Shown: positions 19,625 through 29,361 of the stretch, one piece after another | How positions within the stretch are numbered: the first letter of the stretch is position 1 | Layout of the letters: each line of letters begins with the position of its first letter | NCBI GenBank assembly: GCA_011371465.1 | Contig: DRQL01000326.1 | Location: 1-32,845, forward strand | Origin: Gammaproteobacteria bacterium | Lineage (GTDB): Bacteria; Pseudomonadota; Gammaproteobacteria; DSM-19610 | Direction: 5' to 3' | DNA length: 32,845 nt | The notes under the pieces: model-generated | What the model was told of the DNA's origin: nothing | Databases searched by the model: none | Seen by the model: the letters and a program-made list of their open reading frames with translations, nothing else | Translations under genes and position numbers: made by a program

Positions 19625-20926
19625 TTGTTTAACGAGTATCTGGGTAAAATAATCGACTGGCTGAGCCAGCTGAACTACGCCCACCTGGGTGCCGAGGTGG
19701 TCGTGCTTGCAGTGGCTGCCACGGTCGCGCTGGTAGTGCACCGCAAGCTGGGCCAGTTCCTGATCGAATCCACGTCCGGCATCGACAGTCGCCACATCAA
19801 GCGTTTCACGCTGCGCAGCCTGCAGCGTATTGTTTTTCCCCTGAGCATGTTGCTGGTTGCGCTGATCGGCAAGGGCATCCTGCAACACCTGCAGATGCAC
19901 GTGCTGCTGCTGGAACTGGTGGTGCCGCTGATGTTGTCGCTGGCGGGTATCCGCCTGGCGGTCTACGTGTTGCGCAAGGGGCTGCGGCCCGGTCCTGCGG
20001 CCAAAGCCTGGGAAACCCTGATCAGCACCTCGATCTGGCTGCTGGTCGCCCTGCACCTGCTGGGCTGGTTGCCGGACATCGCCAGGGTGCTGGATGCCTT
20101 TGGCTACACCTTCGGTTCCGTGCGTATCTCCCTGTTCACCGTGCTGCAGTTTGCCGTTGCGGTAGGTGCGCTGATGGTGCTGGCGACCTGGTTGTCGAAT
20201 GCCGTCGAGCAGGGCCTGTCGCGCTCGACGCATATCAGCGCGGGGATCAAGGTCGGGCTGGCCAAGACCATCAAGTTCGGGCTGTACACCCTGGCCGGCC
20301 TGTTGTCCCTCAACGCGGTCGGCATCGATCTCAGCGCCCTGACGGTGTTCGGTGGCGCGCTGGGTGTTGGTATCGGTTTCGGCCTGCAGCGTATCGCCAG
20401 CAACTTCATCAGTGGCTTCATCCTGGTATTCGACGGTTCCATCCGGCCCGGCGATGTCATCAGCATCAACCAGAAATTCGGCTGGGTACAGGAACTGCGC
20501 GCCCGTTATATCGTGGTGCGCGACCGGGACGGTGTCGAGACGCTGATCCCGAACGAGAACCTGATTACCACCGAGGTCATCAACTGGAGTTACAGCGACA
20601 AGCAGGTGCGCATCAAGTTGCCGGTGCAGATCAGTTACGACGATGATCCCGAAGAGGCCATGGAGATCCTGCTGAAAGCATCGGAGTGCTGTGAGCGCGT
20701 GCTGAAGGATCCACCTGCCGCGGCGCGCCTGACCGGGTTCGGGGACAGCGGTATCGAGCTGGAGCTCAGGGTATGGATCTACGACCCGGAAGACGGCGTC
20801 GGCAATGTGCGCAGTGATCTCAATGTGGTGATCTGGAAAGGGTTCAGGGAGGCCGGGATCACGATCCCTTACCCGCAACGTGACCTGCACGTCCGGGCGC
20901 TGCCCGATGGGGCGGTGGCTTCCTGA
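19625..20926 (+). CDS. MscS-family mechanosensitive ion channel
   Basis: ALTVFGGALGVGIGFGLQRIASNFISGFILVFDGSIRPGDVISI; VVRDRDGVETLIPNENLITTEVINWSY. TTG start is tentative. Confidence 0.92.
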   Translation: MFNEYLGKIIDWLSQLNYAHLGAEVVVLAVAATVALVVHRKLGQFLIESTSGIDSRHIKRFTLRSLQRIVFPLSMLLVALIGKGILQHLQMHVLLLELVVPLMLSLAGIRLAVYVLRKGLRPGPAAKAWETLISTSIWLLVALHLLGWLPDIARVLDAFGYTFGSVRISLFTVLQFAVAVGALMVLATWLSNAVEQGLSRSTHISAGIKVGLAKTIKFGLYTLAGLLSLNAVGIDLSALTVFGGALGVGIGFGLQRIASNFISGFILVFDGSIRPGDVISINQKFGWVQELRARYIVVRDRDGVETLIPNENLITTEVINWSYSDKQVRIKLPVQISYDDDPEEAMEILLKASECCERVLKDPPAAARLTGFGDSGIELELRVWIYDPEDGVGNVRSDLNVVIWKGFREAGITIPYPQRDLHVRALPDGAVAS

Positions 20927-20927
20927 T

Positions 20928-20959
20928 TGTTGGGTTACGCTGCGCTAACCCAACCTACG
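20928..20959 (-). repeat. REP-like palindrome, copy 4
   Basis: TGTTGGGTTACGCTGCGCTAACCCAACCTACG. Confidence 0.85.
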
Positions 20960-20996
20960 GAACCGGTAACAGCAACCTGACCACGTATCGTAATAC

Positions 20997-21028
20997 CGTA
21001 GGTCGGATTAGCGAAGCGTAATCCGACA
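20997..21028 (+). repeat. REP-like palindrome, copy 5
   Basis: CGTAGGTCGGATTAGCGAAGCGTAATCCGACA. Confidence 0.85.
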
Positions 21029-21074
21029 GACACATCAGAGGTAGTGCCGGTCTTGCCCCGTGGTTGAGCGGCAT

Positions 21075-21106
21075 TGTTGGGTTACGCTGCGCTAACCCAA
21101 CCTACG
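21075..21106 (-). repeat. REP-like palindrome, copy 6
   Basis: TGTTGGGTTACGCTGCGCTAACCCAACCTACG. Confidence 0.85.
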
Positions 21107-21135
21107 GAATCGGTAATAGTGGCGTGACTCCCAAC

Positions 21136-21167
21136 CGTAGGTCGGATTAGCGCAGCGTAATCCGACA
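21136..21167 (+). repeat. REP-like palindrome, copy 7
   Basis: CGTAGGTCGGATTAGCGCAGCGTAATCCGACA. Confidence 0.85.
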
Positions 21168-21177
21168 AAAGCACTAT

Positions 21178-21990
21178 TCAGAAAAACGTCCCGTCCACCG
21201 GCGAAGAGGCACTGGCAAAACGTTTTCTCGGAATCCGTCCGGCGAGGAAGGATTCACGTCCGGCTTCGATGGCCTTCTTCATGGCCGAAGCCATCAGCAC
21301 CGGGTCCTGTGCACCGGCAATGGCGGTATTCATCAACACCCCGTCGCAGCCCAGCTCCATGGCAATGGCCGAATCCGAGGCGCAGCCGACACCTGCGTCC
21401 ACCAGGATCGGCACGTCGGCATTTTCAACGATGGTACGGATGTTATACGGGTTACGAATCCCCAGCCCGGAACCGATGGGCGCGGCCAGCGGCATGACGG
21501 CAACACAACCCATCTCTTCCAGCCGTTTGGCGATAATGGGATCGTCGTTGGTATACACCATCACCCGGAAACCATCCGCGATCAGGGTCTCTGCGGCACT
21601 CAGGGTCTGGGTAATATCGGGGAACAGGGTCTTTTCATCGCCCAGTACTTCCAGCTTGACCAGGTTGTGCCCGTCCAGCAGTTCCCGCGCCAGGCGGCAG
21701 GTGCGTACCGCGTCGGCTTCGGTGTAGCAGCCGGCGGTGTTGGGCAGGTAGGTATAGCGGTCCGGCGGCAGCACATCCAGCAGGCTGGGTTCGTCTGCGT
21801 TCTGGCCGATGTTGGTGCGGCGTATGGCGACCGTGATGATTTGTGCGCCGCTGGCCTCGACGGCCAGCCGGGTCTCTTCCATGTCCCGGTATTTGCCGGT
21901 GCCGACCAGTAGCCGCGACTGGTACTCGACACCATCGATCATCAACGGGTCCGGGTTTCCGGGGGCTGCGCTTTTCATCACACTCGACAT
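21178..21990 (-). CDS. thiG: Thiazole synthase
   Basis: [94 protein letters not shown]. Confidence 0.95.
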   Translation of the reverse strand: MSSVMKSAAPGNPDPLMIDGVEYQSRLLVGTGKYRDMEETRLAVEASGAQIITVAIRRTNIGQNADEPSLLDVLPPDRYTYLPNTAGCYTEADAVRTCRLARELLDGHNLVKLEVLGDEKTLFPDITQTLSAAETLIADGFRVMVYTNDDPIIAKRLEEMGCVAVMPLAAPIGSGLGIRNPYNIRTIVENADVPILVDAGVGCASDSAIAMELGCDGVLMNTAIAGAQDPVLMASAMKKAIEAGRESFLAGRIPRKRFASASSPVDGTFF

Positions 21991-22014
21991 GTTGTTCTCC
22001 TGAAAAAGGATGGG

Positions 22015-22221
22015 TCAGGTCTGGCCGCCACCGATGGCGCGCACGATCTCGACCCGGTCACCGGCCGCAAAACGGTGTTGCTCAAAATGGCTGCGCGGCA
22101 CGATTTCCTCGTTGACCTCCATGGCCAGGCGCTGGTCCGCCAGGCCGAGGTGCTCGATCAGTTGTGCTGCGTTGATTCCGTCCGGCAGTTGCTCGGGTTT
22201 GCCGTTGATGACAAGTTCCAT
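22015..22221 (-). CDS. thiS: Sulfur carrier protein ThiS
   Basis: 68 aa ubiquitin-like protein MELVINGKPEQLPDGINAAQLIEHLGL...VPRSHFEQHRFAAGDRVEIVRAIGGGQT; GG(Q) near the C-terminus; directly upstream of thiG. Confidence 0.9.
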   Translation of the reverse strand: MELVINGKPEQLPDGINAAQLIEHLGLADQRLAMEVNEEIVPRSHFEQHRFAAGDRVEIVRAIGGGQT

Positions 22222-22281
22222 AGCGCCGCATTCTACCGGAAAAGTTGCAATGGCGTAGATTCCATGCACAAATAGTGACTT

Positions 22282-24102
22282 ATGACCGAATGGCAGGAAG
22301 ACCTGATCACCGCCGAGGCGGCCGGTACACTGGACGGGCTGCTGTTCGAGCGCGTGCACCGCAGCCCCGATGCCGTGGCCTACCGCGACCATGACAAGGC
22401 GAGCGGGCAGTGGCTGGATATCCGCTGGCGGGAAGTGGCCGCGCAGGTGTCGCGCTGGCGCGCGGCGCTGGCCGGTGAGGGCTTCGAGCCGGGTGACCGG
22501 GCTGCGCTCAGCCTGCGCAACTGCGCCGACTGGGTGTACTTCGACCAGGCGGCGCTGGGCGAGGGCCTGGTGTCGGTACCGCTGTACACGGACGACCGGC
22601 CCGATAACGTCGCCTACATCCTGCACGACGCGGCGGTCAGTGTGCTGCTGTTACAGAACCTGCGCCAATGGAAAGCCCTGGTACCGGCGCTCGGTGACAA
22701 CACCACGCTCCAGCGTGTGCTGATCCTGGAGCCGGCTGACGTTGATGAAAAATCAGCCGCAACGGAGGCCGACCCGCGGTTGCGTTTCGTGGAAGACTGG
22801 CTGCCCGCTACCGCGCCCGACGCGCCGCGGCGTGACGGTGATCCGCACGCGCTGGCCTCCATCGTGTATACCTCGGGTACCACCGGACGCCCCAAGGGTG
22901 TAATGCTGAGCCACTACAACATGCTGTCGGTGGCACACGCCGCGGTGGCGGCGGTGGACTGTTACCAGCAGGACCTGTTCCTTTCCTTCCTGCCGCTGTC
23001 GCACACCCTGGAACGGACCGCCGGTTATTACCTGCCCGTCATGGCCGGCGCTACTGTTGCGCACGCGCGTTCGGTGCTCCAGCTCGCCGAGGACCTGGTC
23101 ACCGTCAAGCCTACGGTGATGATCGCCGTGCCGCGTATTTTCGAGCGCGTGCACGGGCGCATCATGGCCCAGCTGGAAAAGAAATCGCCGCTGGCGCGCA
23201 GCCTGTTCCAGGCAGCGGTGCGTATCGGCTGGCAGCACTTCCAGTGGCGCCAGGGCCGGGCGGCCTGGTCGCCGGAGTTATTGCTGAACCCGCTGCTGAG
23301 AAAACTGGTCGGCGACAAGGTGACCGCCAAACTGGGTGGCCGGATGCGTTTTGCCATCAGCGGTGGCGCGGCCTTGCCGCTGCCGGTGGCGCGTGTCTTT
23401 ATCGGGCTGGGGTTGCCGATCCTGCAGGGTTACGGGCTGACCGAGACCAGCCCGGTGATCAGCGTGACACGTGACGGCAACAACGACCCGGCCAGCGTGG
23501 GTGAGCCGCTGCGCGGTATCGAAGTGCGCATTGGTGACAAGGATGAGCTGCTGGTCAAGTCTCCCGGCATCATGCTGGGCTACTGGAACAACCACGCAGC
23601 AACGGCCGAAATGATCGACCCCGACGGCTGGTTGCATACCGGCGATCAGGCGCGCATTGAAAACGGCTGTATCTATATCACCGGGCGCATCAAGGACATC
23701 CTGGTGCTCTCCAATGGTGAAAAGATTCCACCCGGGGACATGGAATCGGCGATCTGCCTCGACCCCCTGTTTGAACAGGCGCTGGTGGTGGGCGAAGGCC
23801 GGCCCTGCCTGGCAGCACTGGTGGTACTGAGTTCGGATCTCTGGTTCGGCTTTGCCAAAGAGCAGGGGCTGGACCCCTTTGCCAGGGAGAGCCTGGAGGA
23901 CAGCCGCCTGCAGAAAAAGGTACTGGTACGGATCCAGCAACAGCTGCACGACTTCCCCGGCTACGCCAGGATTCGTCGCGTGTCGCTGATGCTGGACCCC
24001 TGGACCGTGGAAAACGGTTTGCTCACACCCACGCTGAAAGTGAAACGCGCAAAAGTGATGGACGCATACCGGGAGCAGATCGAAGCGCTCTACGCGCAGT
24101 GA
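22282..24102 (+). CDS. AMP-dependent long-chain acyl-CoA synthetase
   Basis: SIVYTSGTTGRPKGVMLSHYNM; LQGYGLTETSPVIS; GWLHTGDQARIENGCIYITGRIKDILVLSNGEKIPP. Confidence 0.93.
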   Translation: MTEWQEDLITAEAAGTLDGLLFERVHRSPDAVAYRDHDKASGQWLDIRWREVAAQVSRWRAALAGEGFEPGDRAALSLRNCADWVYFDQAALGEGLVSVPLYTDDRPDNVAYILHDAAVSVLLLQNLRQWKALVPALGDNTTLQRVLILEPADVDEKSAATEADPRLRFVEDWLPATAPDAPRRDGDPHALASIVYTSGTTGRPKGVMLSHYNMLSVAHAAVAAVDCYQQDLFLSFLPLSHTLERTAGYYLPVMAGATVAHARSVLQLAEDLVTVKPTVMIAVPRIFERVHGRIMAQLEKKSPLARSLFQAAVRIGWQHFQWRQGRAAWSPELLLNPLLRKLVGDKVTAKLGGRMRFAISGGAALPLPVARVFIGLGLPILQGYGLTETSPVISVTRDGNNDPASVGEPLRGIEVRIGDKDELLVKSPGIMLGYWNNHAATAEMIDPDGWLHTGDQARIENGCIYITGRIKDILVLSNGEKIPPGDMESAICLDPLFEQALVVGEGRPCLAALVVLSSDLWFGFAKEQGLDPFARESLEDSRLQKKVLVRIQQQLHDFPGYARIRRVSLMLDPWTVENGLLTPTLKVKRAKVMDAYREQIEALYAQ

Positions 24103-24108
24103 CGACTA

Positions 24109-24831
24109 TCAGGTAATCGGCGTCAGCCGGATTTCCACGCGCCGGTTCAGCGCACGACCTTCCGGTGTCTCGTTGCTGGCGATAGGGGCGTTCTGACCCA
24201 TCCCCAGCGTGTTGATGCGCTGCGGCAGCACTTTCTGGCTCTGCAGGTAGCGCGCCACGCTGCTGGCACGCGCTACGGACAGATTCTGGTTGTACTCAGG
24301 CGTGCCGGTGTTATCGGTATGCCCGATCACGTCGACATAGGTCTTCTCGAACTTGTTGATGACCAGCGCTACCGAGTCCAGCACCTGGTAGAAATCCGCC
24401 GAGATATTGCTCGAATCCGTGGCGAAGGTGACGTTGCCCGGCATGTTCAGGACCAGCGAGTCGCCAACCCGGGTAACGCTGACACCGGTGTTTCGCAACT
24501 GGGCGCGAAGTTCCGCTTCCTCCCGGTCCATGTAGTTACCAACCATACCACCGGCCAGCGCGCCGATCCCGGCGCCGATGAGGACTCCCTTGCGGCTGCC
24601 GCCGGTGAATATGGCCCCGGCGAGTGCGCCTGCCGCGGCGCCGATCCCGGTCCCCTTGGCCGCGTTGCTGGTTTTTTGTTCGCCGGTATAGGGGTCCGTG
24701 GTCTGGCAGCCGGCCAGCACAAACCCGATGGCTGTTGCCAGCACCAGGGTTCGCAGTCTGAATCGTCCGGGCCGGGGGTGTGCACAAATTCCACCTTGAT
24801 GTGAGACATGCTGCTGAAACTGCCTGGTCAT
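24109..24831 (-). CDS. OmpA-family outer-membrane lipoprotein with glycine-zipper domain
   Basis: Lipobox LAGC; GIGAAAGALAGAIF...GAGIGALAGGMVGNYMD; OmpA-C motif VIGHTDNTGTPEYNQNLSVARASSVARYL; ATG 24831 with AGGAG SD. Confidence 0.9.
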   Translation of the reverse strand: MTRQFQQHVSHQGGICAHPRPGRFRLRTLVLATAIGFVLAGCQTTDPYTGEQKTSNAAKGTGIGAAAGALAGAIFTGGSRKGVLIGAGIGALAGGMVGNYMDREEAELRAQLRNTGVSVTRVGDSLVLNMPGNVTFATDSSNISADFYQVLDSVALVINKFEKTYVDVIGHTDNTGTPEYNQNLSVARASSVARYLQSQKVLPQRINTLGMGQNAPIASNETPEGRALNRRVEIRLTPIT

Positions 24832-25005
24832 AACCACTCCTGTCTTGTCGGTTCGCTGATTGCCTGGAAAATATTGCTGCCCGGGACGCCCGCAACCGGC
24901 AGGTACCCAGACCGGTTGCGTGGGACTATAGCAGAGGCGGTTGCCGGATAGCAGTCGCCCGTGGGGTTGCTTGTCCCGCGTATTTTGCGACCGGCACAAC
25001 GAAAA

Positions 25006-25025
25006 CGGCCACCAGGTGGTGGCCG
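25006..25025 (-). terminator. Terminator-like hairpin downstream of an orphan PEP-CTERM-type tail
   Basis: CGGCCACC-AGGT-GGTGGCCG; read on minus it is followed by TTTTCGTTG. Confidence 0.6.
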
Positions 25026-25051
25026 AATCGGGAAGCATCAAATCGGAATGA

Positions 25052-25108
25052 TTACCGTTTCCTGCGGCGTGCGATCCCGGCCAGACCCGACAGACCGGAG
25101 CCGAACAG
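25052..25108 (-). pseudogene. 3' remnant of a PEP-CTERM (VPLPAAVWLFGSGLLGL-type) protein gene
   Basis: Minus-strand translation LFGSGLSGLAGIARRRKR*; in-frame stop (TAG, 25118-25120) just upstream; no attached ORF. Confidence 0.6.
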
Positions 25109-25227
25109 CGGTCGGCACTATAATCCGGGATGCGCGCCAGCGGTAGTTGGTTTTTCCCCGCCAGACAGAGAAGCAGGGTGACAGTCCGGTACGGTGAGTT
25201 GTAGAATCGCTGGGATTTTGACGTGCG

Positions 25228-25301
25228 GCGGGTGTAGTTCAATGGTAGAACTGGAGCTTCCCAAGCTTCAAACGTGGGTTCGATTCCCATCACCCGCTCC
25301 A
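25228..25301 (+). tRNA. tRNA-Gly (anticodon CCC)
   Basis: GCGGGTGTAGTTCAATGGTAGAACTGGAGCTTCCCAAGCTTCAAACGTGGGTTCGATTCCCATCACCCGCTCCA; encoded CCA; cloverleaf consistent. Confidence 0.95.
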
Positions 25302-25353
25302 TATTTTTCCATCGGCACAGATCCGCTAACCTCTTAAATAAAAAGGCATCAAG

Positions 25354-27441
25354 ATGGGCAAACTGTTACGGCTGGTTGTTTTTGCGCTGGGTGGACTGGT
25401 ACTGCTGATCGTTGCAGCGGCCATCATTCTGCCCCTGGTGGTGGACCCCAACGACTTCAAGAGCGAGATTGCCTCGGCGGTGGAGGCAAAGACCGGCCGT
25501 ACCCTGACCATGGAAGGCGATATCGGCCTGTCGGTATTCCCCTGGCTGGGGCTGGATATCGGGCCGGTGTCGCTGTCCAACGCGAAAGGGTTTTCACAAC
25601 GACCCTTTGCCAGTATGAAGGCCGTCCAGGTGCGCATCAAGCTGCTGCCCCTGCTGAGCAAGCAGGTGGAGATGGATACCGTGGTATTGCGGGGCCTGAA
25701 CCTCTCCCTGGAAACTGATCGGACCGGCAAGACCAACTGGAGTGACCTGGCGGGTGCGGCCGGGTCGGAAGAGGCGCCCCCCGCTGCAGAGGAGCAACCT
25801 GCATCGGCTGGCGAAGTCGCTTTGACGGGGTTGGCGATCGGGGGGGTCGAGATTACGGATGCCGGGGTGATCTGGGACGATCAGCAGGCGGGCGCTCATT
25901 ATGAAATCGATGGACTGAACCTGCGTACCGGCGCCATCGAACCAGGTGAGGCGGTACCGGTGGAGCTGGGGCTGGTGGTGGATTCGGAGCAACCGGCTAT
26001 ATCCGGCCCGGTGAATTTTAAAGCGACCGTGGCCCTGTCGGAAGACGGACAGACGATCCGGCTTAGCGACGCGCGGCTGACAACGGCGCTGGACGGTGAT
26101 GGCCTGCCCGGTGGCGAGCTGAAATCGGAGCTGGGATTCAACAGCGCACTGGACCTCAAGGCGCAGACACTGGCAGTGACTGACCTGTTGTTGCAGGCGA
26201 TGGGGCTACAGGTCGAAGGGGAACTGAACGGTTCGAAAGTCCTGGACGACCCCGCATTCAGTGGCGTGATCCGGGTGGCGGAGTTCGTGCCCAGGGAGGT
26301 AATGAAAAAGCTGGGTTTACCGCCGCTGGACGTGGCGGATGCCAGTGTGCTGGGCAAGGCGGACGCGCAGCTGGAGCTGCAGGCCACCACGGACAGCGCC
26401 CGGCTGGACAAGCTGCGGTTCCGGCTGGATGACTCCACCCTGGACGGCAATCTGGCGGTCAGCCATTTTGCCAGACCGGCGATTCGCTTTGACCTGCAAC
26501 TCGACCGCATCGATGTAGACCGCTACCTGCCCGCCGGTAGCGATGCGCCACCGGTTCCGCCTCCCGCCGCGGCGGCGGCCGGTGCGCAGATGATCCCGGT
26601 GGATACCCTGCGTGAACTGGACGTGGAGGGCGAGCTGAAAATCGGCCAGCTGAAAGTCTCCGGCCTGCGCAGCTCGGACATCCGCATGAAACTGACGGCA
26701 AAAAGCGGGGTGGTGCGCGTACACCCGGCCAGCGCCAGCATGTACGAAGGGCAATACAAGGGGGATATCAAGCTCGATGTACGCGGCCAGCAGCCAAAAA
26801 TTTTCATGGACGAACACCTGTCCGGTATCGAGGTCGGGCCGCTGCTCAAGGACCTGAGCGGCAAGGAAACCCTGTCCGGGAAAACACAGGCCAATGCCAA
26901 ACTGACCGCTTCCGGACAGACGCCGGAACAGTTTACCAAAACGCTGAACGGCAAGGTTGATTTCAAATTCACCGACGGTGCTGTGCAGGGGTTCAACCTT
27001 GCTGCCATGATCCGCAAGGCGCAGGCAAAACTGGAAGGCAAGCCGGTGCCGCCCGACAGCGGGCCTAATCAGACGGATTTCTCCAGCCTGTCGGGCAGCG
27101 CGAATATCACCAACGGTGTGATCCGTAACCGTGACCTGATGGCCATGAGCCCGCTGCTGCGCGTGCAGGGTACGGGCGACATCGACCTGCCCAGGGAATC
27201 ACTGGACTATACGGTGACCGCCAAGGTGGTAGGCAGCCTGGAAGGGCAGGGCGGCAAAGGCGCGGTCGACCTGAAAGGGCTTGAGGTGCCGGTGCGGCTG
27301 AGCGGGACCTTCGCCAAACCCGAATACCGGGTAGAGCTGGACAAGGTACTTAAAAAGAAAGCAGAAAAGAAGATCAGGAAGAAGCTGGACAAGGCACTGG
27401 AAAAGAACTTCGGTGACAAGTTCAAGGGGATCCTTGACTAG
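25354..27441 (+). CDS. AsmA family protein
   Basis: N-terminal TM, VDPNDFKSEIASAVEAKTGRTLTMEGDIGLSVFPWLGLDIGPVSLSNAKGF; C-terminal AsmA domain LNGKVDFKFTDGAVQGFNLAAMIRKAQ. Confidence 0.92.
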   Translation: MGKLLRLVVFALGGLVLLIVAAAIILPLVVDPNDFKSEIASAVEAKTGRTLTMEGDIGLSVFPWLGLDIGPVSLSNAKGFSQRPFASMKAVQVRIKLLPLLSKQVEMDTVVLRGLNLSLETDRTGKTNWSDLAGAAGSEEAPPAAEEQPASAGEVALTGLAIGGVEITDAGVIWDDQQAGAHYEIDGLNLRTGAIEPGEAVPVELGLVVDSEQPAISGPVNFKATVALSEDGQTIRLSDARLTTALDGDGLPGGELKSELGFNSALDLKAQTLAVTDLLLQAMGLQVEGELNGSKVLDDPAFSGVIRVAEFVPREVMKKLGLPPLDVADASVLGKADAQLELQATTDSARLDKLRFRLDDSTLDGNLAVSHFARPAIRFDLQLDRIDVDRYLPAGSDAPPVPPPAAAAAGAQMIPVDTLRELDVEGELKIGQLKVSGLRSSDIRMKLTAKSGVVRVHPASASMYEGQYKGDIKLDVRGQQPKIFMDEHLSGIEVGPLLKDLSGKETLSGKTQANAKLTASGQTPEQFTKTLNGKVDFKFTDGAVQGFNLAAMIRKAQAKLEGKPVPPDSGPNQTDFSSLSGSANITNGVIRNRDLMAMSPLLRVQGTGDIDLPRESLDYTVTAKVVGSLEGQGGKGAVDLKGLEVPVRLSGTFAKPEYRVELDKVLKKKAEKKIRKKLDKALEKNFGDKFKGILD

Positions 27442-28014
27442 ATGAGATTGCCGGGCCTGGTGGCCGGCCTGCTGGTTGGCGTGGCTGTCCATGCCGGCCA
27501 GGTTCATGTTGCGTCCGTATCCCACCAGAGTGGCAGTTACCTGGTCGAGGTGGACACCCTGGTCCAGGTGAACGAGCACCGGGCGCGTGCCCTGCTGACC
27601 GATTACAGTCACCTGGAACGTGTGAATCCCGCCATCGAGGTCAGCGAGATCCTGCTCACCCGGGGACCGGGGGATTACCGGGTGCGCACAGTCACCCACG
27701 CCTGCATCTGGTTCTACTGCCGGCGGCTGCGCCAGGTACAGGATGTCATCGAGTCGCAGGACGGTACGGTAACGGCGCTGGTCGTTCCCGAACTCAGCGA
27801 TTTTCGCTACGGTTACGCGCGACTGAACCTGTGGCAGGAGGCGGACGGCACGCGCATCCTGATTCGTGCCGAGGTGGAGCCGGATTTCTGGATCCCGCCG
27901 CTGATCGGCCCCTGGCTGATCAAGCGCAAGCTGCTGTCAGAGACCCTGGAGACCGTGGGACGGCTCGAGCAACTGGCGAAAACGACGTCGGTATCGCACA
28001 ATGAGCAACCCTGA
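27442..28014 (+). CDS. SRPBCC/START-like family protein
   Basis: Signal-like N-terminus; VDTLVQVNEHRARALLTDYSHLERVNPAIEVSEIL...; directly adjacent to asmA-like stop. Confidence 0.7.
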   Translation: MRLPGLVAGLLVGVAVHAGQVHVASVSHQSGSYLVEVDTLVQVNEHRARALLTDYSHLERVNPAIEVSEILLTRGPGDYRVRTVTHACIWFYCRRLRQVQDVIESQDGTVTALVVPELSDFRYGYARLNLWQEADGTRILIRAEVEPDFWIPPLIGPWLIKRKLLSETLETVGRLEQLAKTTSVSHNEQP

Positions 28015-28053
28015 AACGGCCGATCTGACGGTCAGGCGAGATTGAGACAAGGC

Positions 28054-29331
28054 ATGCGTACTGTAGAAGAAACAAGAATAGGTGTAGTAGGTCTGGGCTA
28101 TGTGGGACTGCCGCTGGCCGTGGAGTTCGGCAAAAAGATGCCAGTGGTTGGTTTTGATATTAACTCCAGCCGGGTCAGTGAGTTGAAGTCCGGCAGGGAC
28201 AGTACACTGGAGGTCAGCGAGGCGGAACTGAAAGAAGCCGGCTGTCTTGAGTATACCGACCAGGTCGATGAACTCAGGTCGTGTAACGTTTTCATCGTCA
28301 CGGTTCCTACGCCCATCGATCGTTACAAACGCCCTGATCTTTCTCCCCTGGAGTCCGCCAGTCGCATGCTGGGGAAAATACTGAAGCAGGAAGACGTGGT
28401 GATTTTTGAGTCAACGGTGTACCCGGGGGCGACGGAAGAAGTTTGTGTGCCGATTATGGAGTCCGAATCCGGTTTGACCTTCAACAGGGATTTTTTTGCG
28501 GGCTACAGTCCGGAACGCATTAACCCGGGTGACAAGGAACACCGGGTAACCAGTATCCTGAAGGTGACGTCCGGCTCGACGCCGGAGGCCGCCGATTTTG
28601 TCGATGCACTGTATCGCGAGGTTATTAGCGCGGGTACCCACAAGGCCAGCAGTATACGGGTTGCCGAAGCAGCCAAGGTGATCGAGAACACGCAACGTGA
28701 CGTCAACATTGCATTGATCAACGAACTGGCGCTGATTTTCAACAGGCTGGACATCGATACCATTGAAGTGCTGGAAGCAGCGGGCACCAAGTGGAACTTT
28801 TTGCCTTTCCGCCCCGGCCTGGTGGGCGGACATTGTATCGGTGTTGATCCCTATTATCTGACACACAAGGCCCAGGAAATAGGTTATCACCCGGAGGTGA
28901 TTCTTGCCGGGCGGCGTATCAATGACAGCATGGGTGCCTACGTGGCCGGGCAGGTATTCAAGCTGATGAATCGTTCGCATATAAAGGTGTGCGATTCACG
29001 AGTGCTGGTGATGGGGCTGACCTTCAAGGAGAATTGCCCCGATCTGCGCAACACGCGGGTAATAGATATCCTTGAAGAACTGCAGAGTTACAATATTAGT
29101 GTCGATGTCTATGATCCGTGGGTCGATGCCGATGAGGCCGAGAGCGCGTATGGTGTAAGGCCGCTGGAGCAGCCTGAAAAAAATACCTATGATGCTGTTG
29201 TGCTGGCGGTAGCTCATGATCAGTTCCGGGATATGGGTGTTTCCGGTATTCGGTCCTTTGGCAAGGCAGCCAGCATAATCTACGATGTAAAGCACCTCCT
29301 GCCGGTCGATGATGTTGACGGCCGGCTGTAA
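28054..29331 (+). CDS. tviB: Nucleotide-sugar dehydrogenase, TviB/WbpO-type UDP-HexNAc 6-dehydrogenase
   Basis: [103 protein letters not shown]. Confidence 0.9.
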   Translation: MRTVEETRIGVVGLGYVGLPLAVEFGKKMPVVGFDINSSRVSELKSGRDSTLEVSEAELKEAGCLEYTDQVDELRSCNVFIVTVPTPIDRYKRPDLSPLESASRMLGKILKQEDVVIFESTVYPGATEEVCVPIMESESGLTFNRDFFAGYSPERINPGDKEHRVTSILKVTSGSTPEAADFVDALYREVISAGTHKASSIRVAEAAKVIENTQRDVNIALINELALIFNRLDIDTIEVLEAAGTKWNFLPFRPGLVGGHCIGVDPYYLTHKAQEIGYHPEVILAGRRINDSMGAYVAGQVFKLMNRSHIKVCDSRVLVMGLTFKENCPDLRNTRVIDILEELQSYNISVDVYDPWVDADEAESAYGVRPLEQPEKNTYDAVVLAVAHDQFRDMGVSGIRSFGKAASIIYDVKHLLPVDDVDGRL

Positions 29332-29361
29332 GATTTTGAATCCATTTTCCGGGAAAATTAA

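Noticed and set aside
19562-20890. 442-aa minus-strand ORF opposite the MscS gene
   Set aside because: Shadow ORF rich in Q/H/R; the plus-strand MscS reading is unambiguous.
22222-22281. TPP riboswitch upstream of thiS-thiG
   Set aside because: Only about 60 bp separates thiS from the divergent acyl-CoA synthetase; no THI-box motifs seen.
24832-25302. N-terminal extension of the OmpA-family ORF (MERVMGIEPTFEAWEAPVLPLNYTRR...)
   Set aside because: The peptide is the antisense translation of tRNA-Gly, a common misannotation. The true start is ATG 24831 with an AGGAG SD and lipobox.
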